Positions 8,633-19,610 of a stretch of 41,864 bases of DNA are shown piece by piece. The position numbers and the translations under genes are program-made. Below the pieces are notes generated by a model. That model did no database searches. It worked only from the letters and a program-made list of their open reading frames with translations, and had not been told where the DNA came from. The stretch spans positions 1 to 41,864 of the forward strand of contig CAMAUC010000024.1 in assembly GCA_945861265.1 (NCBI GenBank), in the 5' to 3' direction. How positions within the stretch are numbered: position 1 is the stretch's first letter; every line of letters begins with the position of its first letter. Source of the stretch: Rhizobium sp. Q54 (lineage in GTDB: Bacteria > Pseudomonadota > Alphaproteobacteria > Rhizobiales > Xanthobacteraceae).

Positions 8633-9799
8633 ATGCGCATCACCGCCATCCGCGACATCGTCGTGCCGATCTCGTCGAAAATCGCCAACGCCTATATCGA
8701 CTTCTCGACCATGACGGCGAGCGTGGTGGCGATCTTCACCGACGCCGTTCATGACGGAAGGCCAGTTGTCGGGTTCGGCTTCAACTCGAACGGCCGCTAT
8801 GCGCCGCAGGGTCTGCTGCATGAACGCTTCATTCCGCGCCTGCGCGACGCTGCGCCCGAGAGCATCCAGGATGCGCGCGGTCTGATCGATCCAGGCAAGG
8901 CCTGGGCGGCGATGATGAAGAACGAGAAGCCCGGCGGCCATGGCGAGCGTTCGGTCGCGGTCGGCGTGCTCGACATGGCATTGTGGGACGCCGTGTCAAA
9001 AGCCGAAGGCGTACCGCTGTGGCGCTTGCTGGCCGACCGCTACAATAATGGCGTCGCCGACAAGACGGCGTGGGTCTATGCCGCCGGCGGCTATTATTAT
9101 CCCGACAAGGACATTGACGGCCTCGAGACCGAGATGAAGCATTATCTCGACCTCGGTTATTCGACGGTGAAGATGAAAATCGGCGGCGTGCCGCTGAAGG
9201 ACGACATCAGGCGTATCGAGGCGGCGTTGAAGGTTGTCGGCGGCAAGGGCGAGAATCTGTGCGTCGACGTCAACGGCCGTTACGATCTCGACGAGGCCTT
9301 GGCCTGCGGCGATGCCATCGCGCCCTACAAACTGAAATGGTACGAGGAGCCGCTCGACCCGCTCGATTATCTGCTACACGCGGCTTTGGCGACGCGCTAC
9401 GCGCCGCCGCTGGCGACAGGCGAAAATCTGTTCTCGATGCAGGACGCGCGCAATCTCATCCGCCACGGCGGTCTGCGCGCCGACCGCGACTGGCTGCAAT
9501 TCGATCCGGCTCTGTCCTATGGTCTCGTCGAATATCTGCGCACGCTCGACATGTTGACGCAGCACGGCTGGTCGCGGCGGCGCTGCGTGCCGCATGGCGG
9601 CCACCAGTTCGCGCTGAACATTGCGGTGGGGTTGGGTCTCGGTGGCAACGAGTCTTACCCGCAGGTGTTCGCGCCCTTCGGCGGCTTCGCCGACGATACC
9701 AAGGTGACCGACAGCCGCATCGCCATGCCGGACATTCCGGGCATCGGTTTCGAGGCGAAGAACAATTTGTACAATGTGATGAAGCAGATCGCGGCTTGA
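8633..9799 (+). CDS. tarD: D-tartrate dehydratase (enolase superfamily, mandelate racemase subgroup)
   Basis: This 388-residue enzyme is predicted to dehydrate D-tartrate to oxaloacetate with Mg2+. From memory it aligns end to end with the characterised Bradyrhizobium japonicum TarD (about 389 residues), including NAYIDF near residue 19, VVGFGFNSNGRY, NEKPGGHGERSVAVG and YAAGGYYYP. Catalytic elements are visible: the Lys-x-Lys base at K180-M-K182, metal ligands D212 (VDVNG), E238 (YEEP) and E264 (TGEN), and the general acid/base His in PHGGHQ (H321; H324 is close by). The substrate-loop and C-terminal signatures GLGLGGNESYP and MPDIPGIGFE are retained. The ATG follows AAGAGAG. No other tartrate genes adjoin, apart from a divergent carrier at 7107-8525 that might or might not be related. 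Confidence 0.92.
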   Translation: MRITAIRDIVVPISSKIANAYIDFSTMTASVVAIFTDAVHDGRPVVGFGFNSNGRYAPQGLLHERFIPRLRDAAPESIQDARGLIDPGKAWAAMMKNEKPGGHGERSVAVGVLDMALWDAVSKAEGVPLWRLLADRYNNGVADKTAWVYAAGGYYYPDKDIDGLETEMKHYLDLGYSTVKMKIGGVPLKDDIRRIEAALKVVGGKGENLCVDVNGRYDLDEALACGDAIAPYKLKWYEEPLDPLDYLLHAALATRYAPPLATGENLFSMQDARNLIRHGGLRADRDWLQFDPALSYGLVEYLRTLDMLTQHGWSRRRCVPHGGHQFALNIAVGLGLGGNESYPQVFAPFGGFADDTKVTDSRIAMPDIPGIGFEAKNNLYNVMKQIAA

Positions 9800-9879
9800 T
9801 ATTGCGCCGGGACGCGGCCAGCACTGGCCGCGTCGGCGCGATTGCGCAGGCCCGGCCGCGTTGTCATGATTACCTTGTC

Positions 9880-10620
9880 ATGACAGGCAGCGAGCCGCAT
9901 CCGCGATCCAGGCGCCCGTGGTTGATCGTCCGCGCGTCGCGGCTGCTGTGGCGCCTGGCGACCGACCGGCCCTATCGCAATGTCGTATGGCTGTACTGGG
10001 TGCGGCCGCGGGCGGCGTTTCAGCCGGTCAACGATACGCGGCCCGACCGGTATCCCGGCATATTTCGTTTCGCGCAGGCGGCCCTTGAAGCCGATCCGCT
10101 GGCGGGCCGTCCGCTTGTCCTCCTCTCCTTCGGCTGTTCGACCGGCGAAGAAGTGTTCACGTTGCGGCGTTATTTCCCGGCCGCGCGGATCAAGGGCATC
10201 GACATTAATCCGGGCAATATTGCGACCTGCCGGCGGCGGCTGGCCGAACAGGGCGATCTTGGGATCAGCTTCGCGCGCTCGAAGTCGACCACCGGCGAGG
10301 CGACCGGCGTATACGACGCGATCTTCTGCATGGCGGTGCTGCGCCACGGCGGTCTGGCCGACGCAACGCTGACCCGCTGCAATCATCTGCTGCGCTTCGC
10401 CGATTTTGAAAACGCCGTCGCGGATTTTGCCCGCTGCCTGCGGCGCGGCGGATTGCTGGCCATCGCACACAGCAACTTCCGCTTCAACGACACCCGCACC
10501 AGCGCGTACTTTGAAACCGTGCTGAAGATAAAGTCGCTGGCGCCGTTGTTCGGATCGGACAACCTGCGGCTTCCGGAAACGAATGGTGAGGTCGATGCGG
10601 TGTTCCGGAAACTGCGCTAG
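9880..10620 (+). CDS. Class I SAM-dependent methyltransferase
   Basis: This 246-residue cytosolic protein carries the SAM-binding motif I, LLSFGCSTGEEVFTL, at about residues 81-95, and the acidic post-motif GIDINPGNI at 106-114. YDAIFCMAVLRHG is the motif II/III region and FARCLRRGGLLAIAHSNF the later strand. These define a Rossmann-fold methyltransferase. The substrate is unknown; the CSTGEE form of motif I is seen in CheR-like and other small-molecule methyltransferases, but the CheR N-terminal domain is absent. The basic N-terminal 45 residues contain a mildly hydrophobic patch (WLIVRASRLLWRLA) that may form an amphipathic helix. Start ATG 9880 is the first one giving the full domain. It follows tarD by 80 bases and converges with polA. 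Confidence 0.8.
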   Translation: MTGSEPHPRSRRPWLIVRASRLLWRLATDRPYRNVVWLYWVRPRAAFQPVNDTRPDRYPGIFRFAQAALEADPLAGRPLVLLSFGCSTGEEVFTLRRYFPAARIKGIDINPGNIATCRRRLAEQGDLGISFARSKSTTGEATGVYDAIFCMAVLRHGGLADATLTRCNHLLRFADFENAVADFARCLRRGGLLAIAHSNFRFNDTRTSAYFETVLKIKSLAPLFGSDNLRLPETNGEVDAVFRKLR

Positions 10621-10648
10621 GAACGAAAGCGAGCAGGGTGGCTAGTCG

Positions 10649-10660
10649 GCGGCATGCCGC
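10649..10660. repeat. Perfect 12-base palindrome between convergent genes
   Basis: GCGGCATGCCGC is its own reverse complement and lies between the ends of the methyltransferase gene and polA. It could contribute to a bidirectional transcription stop, but there is no T-run on either side, so I do not call it an intrinsic terminator. Confidence 0.3.
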
Positions 10661-10674
10661 TCTCGTTGGCGGCG

Positions 10675-13600
10675 CTAATGCGCCTCGTCCCAGTTATCCG
10701 CCGCGCGGGCATCGACCTGCAACGGCACATGCAATGACACGGCCGGGTGCGGCGCGCTTTCCATCACGTCCTTGACGATGACGATGGTGTCTTTGACCTC
10801 ATTCTCGGGGACTTCAAAGATCAGTTCGTCGTGCACCTGTAAAAGCATCTGCGCCGAGAGCTTGGCGGCTTTCAGTTCCGGCTCCATGCGGATCATGGCA
10901 CGCCGGATGATGTCGGCGGCCGAGCCTTGCAGGCGCGCATTGATCGCGGCGCGCTCGTTGAAAGCGCGGATCGAGCCGTTCGACGCCTTGATGTCCGGGT
11001 AATGGCACTTGCGGCCGAACAAAGTCAGCACATAACCGTGCGTGCGGCAGAACTCTTTTGTCTCGTCCATGTAGTCGCGGATGCCGGGAAAGCGCTCGAA
11101 ATATTTCTTGATATAGGCGCTGGCTTCCTCGCGCTCGATCGAGAGCTGGTTGGCTAGCCCGAAAGCCGAGATGCCGTAGATGATGCCGAAGTTGATCGCC
11201 TTGGCGCGGCGGCGGATGTCGCTCGGCATGTCCTTGACCGGGACGCCGAACATTTCCGACGCGGTCATGGCGTGAATGTCGATGCCGTCCTTGAACGCCT
11301 GGCGCAAGGTCGGCACGTCGGCGACCTCGGCGAGCAGCCGCAATTCGATCTGCGAATAGTCGGCCGACACCAGTTTCATGCCGGGCGCAGCGACGAAGGC
11401 CTTGCGGATCTTGCGGCCTTCCTCGGTGCGGATCGGGATGTTCTGCAGGTTCGGTTCTGACGACGACAGTCGCCCGGTCGAGGTGGCGGCGAGCGCATAG
11501 GATGTATGCACGCGATGCGTCGTCGGGTTGACGTGGTTGGGCAGCGCCTCGGTGTAAGTCGAGCGCAGTTTCGACACCCGCCGCCAGTCGAGAATCTTGC
11601 GCGGCAACTGATGGCCCTGCTCGGCCAGCTCTTCCAGTTCGCGCGCGCCGGTCGACCATTGCCCGGTCTTGGTTTTGGTGCCGCCGGGCAACGCCATTTT
11701 GCCAAACAGGATGTCGCCGAGCTGCTTGGGCGAGCCCGGATTGAGCGGCTCGCCGGCCAGTTCCTTGATCTCTTCCTCGAGGCCGGCCTGCTTTTGCGCG
11801 AATTCGCCGGACAGCCGCGACAAGACTTGCCGGTCGATGGAAATGCCGCGCCGCTCCATGCGCGCCAGGACTTCCGGCATCGAACGTTCCAGCGTTTCGT
11901 AAACGGTCGTGACATTCTCGGCGGCAAGCCTCGCCTTCAACGCCGACCACAGCCGCAGCGTCACGTCGGCATCCTCGGCCGCGTATTCGCTTGCCTTGTC
12001 GATGGCGACGCAGTCGAAGGTGACCTGCGCCTTGCCGGTGCCGGCGACGTGACCGAATTCGATGGTGTCGTGGTTGAGCCAGCGCTTGGCGAGATCGTCC
12101 ATGCCGTGGCCGCCTTTGCCGGCGTCGAGCACGTAGGAAATCAGCATGGTGTCGTCGTAGCCGTCGATGAAGATATTGCGCTGGGCGAAGATCAGCCAGT
12201 CGTACTTCATGTTCTGCGCGATTTTGAGAATGCTCCTGTCCTCGAGCATTTTTTTCAGCGCGGCGAGCGCTTCCGTCTCCGGAATCTGGTCGGAACAGAG
12301 TTTCGATTCCGGCGCGAACAGGTCGCTGCCGCCAGCCGGGCCGCCGTCGCGATGGCCGATCGGCACGTAGCAGGCCTCGTTGGGTGCGACCGCCAGCGAA
12401 AACCCGCACAAATGCGCGGTCATCGGATCGAGACTCGTTGTTTCGGTATCGACCGCGACGACGCCGACATCGTAAGCGCGCGCAATCCATTCCTTCAGCC
12501 GCTTGAGCGTGCGCACGGTTTCGTATTTGGAGCGGTCGATCTTGGCGCTGCGCGCTCGTTCGGCGCGGGCGGCGGCCAATGAAATAGGAGTCAAAGCGCC
12601 GGGCTCTGCGCTTGCAACAGGAGCAGGTGTTGGCGCGAACAAGTTGCTGCCGGCCCCTACAGGCGCGGCTGACGACGCACTCGAAGGCGTGGAAGCAACT
12701 GAACCGGTCGTCGCCTTGCCGTCCGGCTCAATCTTGCTGGCGTCGATGCCGCTCTTCTCGGCGACGCGGCGGGTAATGGTGGAAAATTCCATCGCCTTGA
12801 GGAACGCGATCAGGTTCTTGTAATCCGGCTCATGCACGGCGAGTTGATCGACGGCGACGTCGAGCGGCACGTTCTGGTCGAGGGTGACGAGTTTTTTGGA
12901 AATGCGCGCGATCTCGGCATTGTCGAGCAAGGTCTGGCGGCGCTTGTCCTGCTTGATCTCGGAGGCGCGCGCCAGCAGTGTTTCGAGGTCGCCATATTCG
13001 CCGATCAACTGCGCCGCGGTCTTGACGCCGATACCGGGCACGCCGGGCACGTTGTCGGAGGAATCGCCGATCAGCGCCTGCACCTCGATCACCTTGTCCG
13101 GGCCGACGCCGAATTTCTCGATCACCTCGGCCGGGCCGATGCGCTTGTCCTTCATGGTGTCGTACATGGTGACGCCATTGCCGACGAGCTGCATCAGGTC
13201 CTTGTCGGAGGAGACGATGGTCGCGGTGGCGCCGGCCTCGGTCGCCAGCCGGGCATAGGTCGCGATCAGGTCGTCGGCCTCGAAGCCGGCCTGCTCGAGG
13301 CAGGGAATTTCAAAGGCGCGCACCGCGTCGCGGATCAGCGGGAATTGCGGCCGCAGGTCCTCCGGCAGATCGGGACGGTGCGCCTTGTACTCGGGATACA
13401 TCTCGGTGCGGAAGGTCTTTTCCGATTTGTCGAAGACGACGGCCAAGTGCGTCGGCTTGTCGTCCTTCGGCATGTCGGCAAGCAGCTTCCACAGCATGTT
13501 GCAAAAGCCGAGCACGGCATTGACCTGCAAACCGTCCGACTTGCGAGTCAGCGGTGGCAGCGCGTGATAAGCGCGGAAAATATAGCCGGAGCCGTCGACC

Positions 13601-13719
13601 AGGAAGACGTGGTCGCCCTTTTTCAGCGCGCGCGCGGCGGGATTGGCCGGCGAGGCCTTTTCGGCCTGCGGTTTGGCAGCGGATTTCGGGGCGGATTTGG
13701 ATTTCGCGGGTGTCGGCAT
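10675..13719 (-). CDS. polA: DNA polymerase I
   Basis: This 1014-residue repair and replication polymerase carries all three activities. The 5' nuclease domain covers about residues 36-320 (VFLVDGSGYIFRAYHALPP, IVSSDKDLMQL, GDSSDNVPGVPGIG). The 3'-5' proofreading domain starts near residue 400 with an intact DTET metal motif at 424-427. The polymerase domain occupies the C-terminal 400 residues with motif A (DYSQIELRLLAE), motif B (RRRAKAINFGIIYG) and motif C (QVHDEL). It is longer than the roughly 930 residues of E. coli Pol I because of a Lys/Ala/Pro-rich N-terminal extension of about 33 residues and a Ser/Ala/Pro-rich linker at about 335-395, both common in Bradyrhizobium-type enzymes. It removes Okazaki primers and fills repair gaps. 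The acyltransferase gene upstream ends 60 bases away. Confidence 0.97.
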   Translation of the reverse strand: MPTPAKSKSAPKSAAKPQAEKASPANPAARALKKGDHVFLVDGSGYIFRAYHALPPLTRKSDGLQVNAVLGFCNMLWKLLADMPKDDKPTHLAVVFDKSEKTFRTEMYPEYKAHRPDLPEDLRPQFPLIRDAVRAFEIPCLEQAGFEADDLIATYARLATEAGATATIVSSDKDLMQLVGNGVTMYDTMKDKRIGPAEVIEKFGVGPDKVIEVQALIGDSSDNVPGVPGIGVKTAAQLIGEYGDLETLLARASEIKQDKRRQTLLDNAEIARISKKLVTLDQNVPLDVAVDQLAVHEPDYKNLIAFLKAMEFSTITRRVAEKSGIDASKIEPDGKATTGSVASTPSSASSAAPVGAGSNLFAPTPAPVASAEPGALTPISLAAARAERARSAKIDRSKYETVRTLKRLKEWIARAYDVGVVAVDTETTSLDPMTAHLCGFSLAVAPNEACYVPIGHRDGGPAGGSDLFAPESKLCSDQIPETEALAALKKMLEDRSILKIAQNMKYDWLIFAQRNIFIDGYDDTMLISYVLDAGKGGHGMDDLAKRWLNHDTIEFGHVAGTGKAQVTFDCVAIDKASEYAAEDADVTLRLWSALKARLAAENVTTVYETLERSMPEVLARMERRGISIDRQVLSRLSGEFAQKQAGLEEEIKELAGEPLNPGSPKQLGDILFGKMALPGGTKTKTGQWSTGARELEELAEQGHQLPRKILDWRRVSKLRSTYTEALPNHVNPTTHRVHTSYALAATSTGRLSSSEPNLQNIPIRTEEGRKIRKAFVAAPGMKLVSADYSQIELRLLAEVADVPTLRQAFKDGIDIHAMTASEMFGVPVKDMPSDIRRRAKAINFGIIYGISAFGLANQLSIEREEASAYIKKYFERFPGIRDYMDETKEFCRTHGYVLTLFGRKCHYPDIKASNGSIRAFNERAAINARLQGSAADIIRRAMIRMEPELKAAKLSAQMLLQVHDELIFEVPENEVKDTIVIVKDVMESAPHPAVSLHVPLQVDARAADNWDEAH

Positions 13720-13779
13720 GGCCCGAATGTGGGCCGTCGGGCGGGCTTAATCAATCCGCCGAAATGCGCCTGTGGAGAG

Positions 13780-14844
13780 CTATTCCGCCGGCTGCATGAC
13801 CGCGGCTGGCACCGCTTTTTTCTTGTCCGGCACCAGTTGGAACAGCGCCGGCCGCTCGAACAGGAAAACGGCGCCAACTGCCCGCGCCACCCAGAAGATG
13901 GCCAATGCGCCGGCGACTCCGGCAACCGTGACAATTGCCGAGATCGTGCCGACATCGGCGACCAGCCCGCTCTTGAGCAAGGCGGTTCGCGTCATCGCCA
14001 TCGGCAGGAAGAAGGCGAGATAAATGACGATCGAGTTGCGGCCGCAATAACGCAGTGGCTTGAACAGGTCGAAAAGCGACATCAGCGCCGCAAGGCGAAT
14101 GACGGCGGCGGCGCCGATCAGTCCGAGCGCCAGCGAGACGAAGGGCAGTTGCGAATAGCCGTTCCAGACCATGGCGCCATTGGCGATCGCCCACAGCGCC
14201 AGAATGACGACGCCCTTCAGCGGCTTGTCCTGCACGCCGCGCGCCACCGCGAAGATGTGCGCGGCCAGAATATAGCCGGTGTAGAAATAAACGAAGCGGG
14301 CGGCGAATTCGTCCGGCACCATCCAGCCGGTGTCGATATGCGCAATTTCGAGCGCGGCAGCGGCGAGCCAGACGAAGGCGACCGGTGCGCGGCGCAACAG
14401 CTTCACGGTGACGAAGAAGATCGGCAGCAGATAGATGAACCACAATGTGCCGAACGGATCGACCAAAGACACGAGGTAGAGCCGCGCGACTTCGATGGCG
14501 CCGGATTCGGCGGCGATACCGGGCGCCTTGAAGGCGAACTGGATGGTCATCCACAATAGATAGAAATAAGCGAAGTGCACGACTTTGCGGTCGAGATAGG
14601 TGCGCCAGTTGCGGTCGATCACCTGTGCCAGGAACAGCCCGGAGATCATGAAAAAGTCCGGCATGCGGAACGGCCGCGCGAAATCGACAACCGCGTGCAG
14701 CCAGCCGTCCTGGCCGGCGGCCGCTTCGACGCCGAGCGTCGAATGCATCATCACCACGAAGACGATGCAGAATCCCTTGGCGTAATCGACCCAGTCGACC
14801 CTTCCAACGGGGCTGTTGTCCTGCATTTTATCGATGCCGTTCAT
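13780..14844 (-). CDS. Acyltransferase 3 family integral membrane protein
   Basis: This 354-residue protein has about ten membrane segments. The N-terminus, RVDWVDYAKGFCIVFVVMMH, carries the family's basic-residue-x10-His pattern (K23 and H34), and FFMISGLF near residue 66 is a second hallmark. The C-terminal half is a run of hydrophobic helices ending in a short Lys-rich tail. Members transfer acetyl, succinyl or other acyl groups from the cytoplasm to surface glycans or lipids. A role in modifying an exopolysaccharide or LPS sugar would suit the nearby ugd, hexose mutase and kdsB genes, though these are not in the same transcript. Start ATG 14844 is used; a second ATG at 14826 is also possible. 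It is divergent from ugd. Confidence 0.83.
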   Translation of the reverse strand: MNGIDKMQDNSPVGRVDWVDYAKGFCIVFVVMMHSTLGVEAAAGQDGWLHAVVDFARPFRMPDFFMISGLFLAQVIDRNWRTYLDRKVVHFAYFYLLWMTIQFAFKAPGIAAESGAIEVARLYLVSLVDPFGTLWFIYLLPIFFVTVKLLRRAPVAFVWLAAAALEIAHIDTGWMVPDEFAARFVYFYTGYILAAHIFAVARGVQDKPLKGVVILALWAIANGAMVWNGYSQLPFVSLALGLIGAAAVIRLAALMSLFDLFKPLRYCGRNSIVIYLAFFLPMAMTRTALLKSGLVADVGTISAIVTVAGVAGALAIFWVARAVGAVFLFERPALFQLVPDKKKAVPAAVMQPAE

Positions 14845-15016
14845 AGGCTAGTCATGGCAGAAGCCGGTTTCGTTACTCTTTACGCGATCGCATAAACAAG
14901 GTCCGGTTCGGCCCGCTCGCAACACGCAACCGGCTCTGCTATGGAAACAGCGGCGGTTTGGCCACCGGCTGTTAACCATGACGGCGGCGGATTTTTAATC
15001 TGACGGATTTGTGACT

Positions 15017-16327
15017 ATGCGCGTTGCGATGATCGGCTCGGGTTATGTCGGCCTGGTTTCCGGGGCCTGTTTCGCCGATTTCGGCCATCAGGTTATTTGC
15101 GTCGACAAGGACAAGGCCAAGATTGTCGCGCTCAATGCCGGCGAGGTGCCGATCTATGAGCCGGGCCTGACCGATCTGGTCGCCGCCAATGCCAAGGCCG
15201 GCCGGCTGACATTCACCACCGATCTCAAGAGCGCGGTGAGGGACGCCGACGCGGTATTCATCGCGGTCGGCACGCCGTCGCGGCGCGGCGACGGCCATGC
15301 CGACCTGACTTATGTGTTCGACGCGGCGCGCGAGATCGCGGCGGCGATCGACGGCTTTACCGTCGTCGTCACCAAATCGACGGTGCCGGTCGGTACCGGC
15401 GACGAGGTCGAGCGCATCATCGCCGAGACGCGCGCCGACGCCGATTACGCGGTGATGTCGAACCCGGAATTCCTGCGCGAAGGCGCCGCCATCCAGGATT
15501 TCAAGCGGCCCGACCGCATCGTCGTCGGCGGCGACCATGCGCGCGGCCGCGAGGTGATGAGCGAACTGTATCGGCCGCTTTATCTCAATCGCTCGCCGAT
15601 CATGTTCACCGACCGGCGCACCGCCGAGCTGATCAAATACGCCGCCAATGCCTTTCTCGCCACCAAGATCACCTTCATTAACGAGATCGCCGATCTGGCC
15701 GAGAAAGTGGGGGCCGACGTGCAGGAGATCGCGCGCGGCATCGGCCTCGACAATCGCATCGGCTCGAAATTTCTGCACGCCGGTCCGGGCTATGGCGGCT
15801 CGTGCTTCCCCAAGGACACGTTGGCGCTGATCAAGACCGGGCAGGATTACGCCGCGCCGCTGCGCATCGTCGAGGCGGTGGCGGCGGTCAACGACACGCG
15901 CAAGCGGGCGATGGCGCGCAAGGTGTCGACGGCGCTCGGCGGCGACATGCGCGGCAAGACCATCGCCGTGCTGGGGCTGACCTTCAAGCCGAACACCGAC
16001 GACATGCGCGACGCTCCGTCGATCCCGCTGATCACCGCGCTGCAGGACATGGGCGCCAGCGTGCGCGCCTACGATCCGGTCGGCATGGAGCAGGCCAAGG
16101 GCTATATCAATAACGTGACCTTCTGCGACGATGCCTATGCCTGCGCCAAGGGCGCCTCGGCGCTGGTGATCGTCACCGAATGGGAGCAGTTCCGCGCGCT
16201 CGATTTCGGCCGGCTCAAGGATGTCATGGTCAATCCGCTGCTGGTCGACCTGCGCAACATCTACCGTGCCGACGAAGTGGCGCGGCACGGCTTTGCCTAT
16301 GAGAGCGTTGGGCGGGGGACGAAATAA
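15017..16327 (+). CDS. ugd: UDP-glucose 6-dehydrogenase
   Basis: This 436-residue enzyme oxidises UDP-glucose twice with NAD+ to give UDP-glucuronate, a precursor for exopolysaccharide and LPS sugars. The N-terminal NAD-binding motif is GSGYVG (residues 7-12). Other family marks are VGTPS at about 84-88, STVPVGT at 121-127, NPEFLREG at 149-156, and the catalytic Cys263 in GYGGSCFPKD. The C-terminal UDP-binding domain has GLTFKPNTDDMRDAPS. I chose the ATG at 15017 over the GTG two codons earlier because it gives the canonical MRVAMIG start. It faces away from the acyltransferase gene across a 172-base gap and is followed by a REP-like palindrome pair, not by an obvious T-tailed terminator. Confidence 0.96.
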   Translation: MRVAMIGSGYVGLVSGACFADFGHQVICVDKDKAKIVALNAGEVPIYEPGLTDLVAANAKAGRLTFTTDLKSAVRDADAVFIAVGTPSRRGDGHADLTYVFDAAREIAAAIDGFTVVVTKSTVPVGTGDEVERIIAETRADADYAVMSNPEFLREGAAIQDFKRPDRIVVGGDHARGREVMSELYRPLYLNRSPIMFTDRRTAELIKYAANAFLATKITFINEIADLAEKVGADVQEIARGIGLDNRIGSKFLHAGPGYGGSCFPKDTLALIKTGQDYAAPLRIVEAVAAVNDTRKRAMARKVSTALGGDMRGKTIAVLGLTFKPNTDDMRDAPSIPLITALQDMGASVRAYDPVGMEQAKGYINNVTFCDDAYACAKGASALVIVTEWEQFRALDFGRLKDVMVNPLLVDLRNIYRADEVARHGFAYESVGRGTK

Positions 16328-16330
16328 AGT

Positions 16331-16420
16331 CGTCGTCCCCGCGAAGGCGGGGACCCAGCGATTTTAAACAGAGTGATTTCAATCTAAGTGCTGGATCATC
16401 CGCTTTCGCGGATGATGACG
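16331..16420. repeat. Inverted pair of REP-like palindromes (BIME-like doublet)
   Basis: Element 1 (16331-16360) and the reverse complement of element 2 (16390-16420) share one layout: CGTC, a stem arm, a GAAG or GAAA loop, the second arm, then CCAGC. The stems differ in sequence but both pair perfectly (8 pairs at 16335-16354, 9 pairs at 16395-16416). Structure is therefore conserved while sequence drifts, as expected for REP elements. The doublet fills nearly all of the ugd-hrpB gap and ends just before the hrpB ribosome site. No RAYT transposase gene is in the window. Confidence 0.7.
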
Positions 16421-16430
16421 GTTGAGGCTG

Positions 16431-18899
<2,469 letters not shown>

Positions 18900-19001
18900 G
18901 CCCGGCGGGCCTTAATCGCCTTAACCTCCCGCTTACCATGCGCGCCGACCGGGCCAGATCGTTAAGGCCGTTTTGGGCCGAGGCGTGGAGATTGCCAGGC
19001 C

Positions 19002-19517
19002 ATGATCCGCATTCTGATGATCTTCGCAGGCATCCTTCTGGTCGGCAGCGGCGCCTTGACGCGCTTTCTCGACAGCGCGGTGACTCCGACCAAAACCCGG
19101 GCGGCGGTCGTAGCCGCCGACGCACCGCGCGAACAGACCGGCGCGGGCCGCACCACGATGCTCGACAGCGGCCGCGACGCGCATTTCGAGGCGAGCGCCC
19201 GCATTGGCGGCCGCTCCATCGACTTCATCGTCGATACCGGCGCGACGCTCGTCATCCTGCGCGAATCCGACGCCGCCCGTATCGGCATTCGTCCGTCGCG
19301 CGCCGACTACACCGCCACCGTCTCCACCGCCAATGGCAAGACCAAGGCCGCCCCCGCGACGCTTGACCGTGTCGAGGTCGGCGGCATCACAGTTTACGAC
19401 GTGCGGGCTCTGGTGCTGCCGGACGAGGCTTTGTGGCGCAATCTGCTTGGCATGTCGTTTTTGTCGAAACTCAAGCGTTACGAAGTCGCCAATGGCCGGA
19501 TGATGCTGGAGCAATAG
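19002..19517 (+). CDS. Retropepsin-like aspartic protease, clan AA (TIGR02281-type), membrane-anchored
   Basis: This 171-residue protein has one N-terminal hydrophobic segment (residues 2-20), either a signal anchor or an uncleaved signal, and a single retropepsin-like domain. The active-site triad is visible as DTGAT at residues 78-82, preceded by the beta-hairpin HFEASARIGGRSIDFIV. The later LLGMSFLSKLKRYEVANGRMMLEQ is the C-terminal strand region characteristic of the TIGR02281 family of alphaproteobacterial single-lobe proteases. Such enzymes must dimerise to build a full active site. A periplasmic site is inferred from the anchor. Natural substrates are unknown. It follows hrpB by about 100 bases and precedes the hexose mutase gene on the same strand. 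Confidence 0.88.
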   Translation: MIRILMIFAGILLVGSGALTRFLDSAVTPTKTRAAVVAADAPREQTGAGRTTMLDSGRDAHFEASARIGGRSIDFIVDTGATLVILRESDAARIGIRPSRADYTATVSTANGKTKAAPATLDRVEVGGITVYDVRALVLPDEALWRNLLGMSFLSKLKRYEVANGRMMLEQ

Positions 19518-19610
19518 CCGGCTACCCCCGCCCTATTTTGGACCGCTTTGCCCCGCTTATGCGGTAGGCTATTGAGATTGCCCCCGCCCGATCCTTTTTC
19601 CGAGGACTTG

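Noticed and set aside
9259-10620. Single 453-residue fusion of the end of tarD (shifted frame) and the methyltransferase
   Set aside because: The first 200 residues are an out-of-frame reading of tarD. The methyltransferase begins at the ATG at 9880.
12832-14559. 575-residue open frame on the plus strand opposite polA and the acyltransferase
   Set aside because: It crosses the polA/acyltransferase boundary, has no ribosome site or domain, and its composition (Asp, Gly, His, Arg) mirrors the complement of the real genes.
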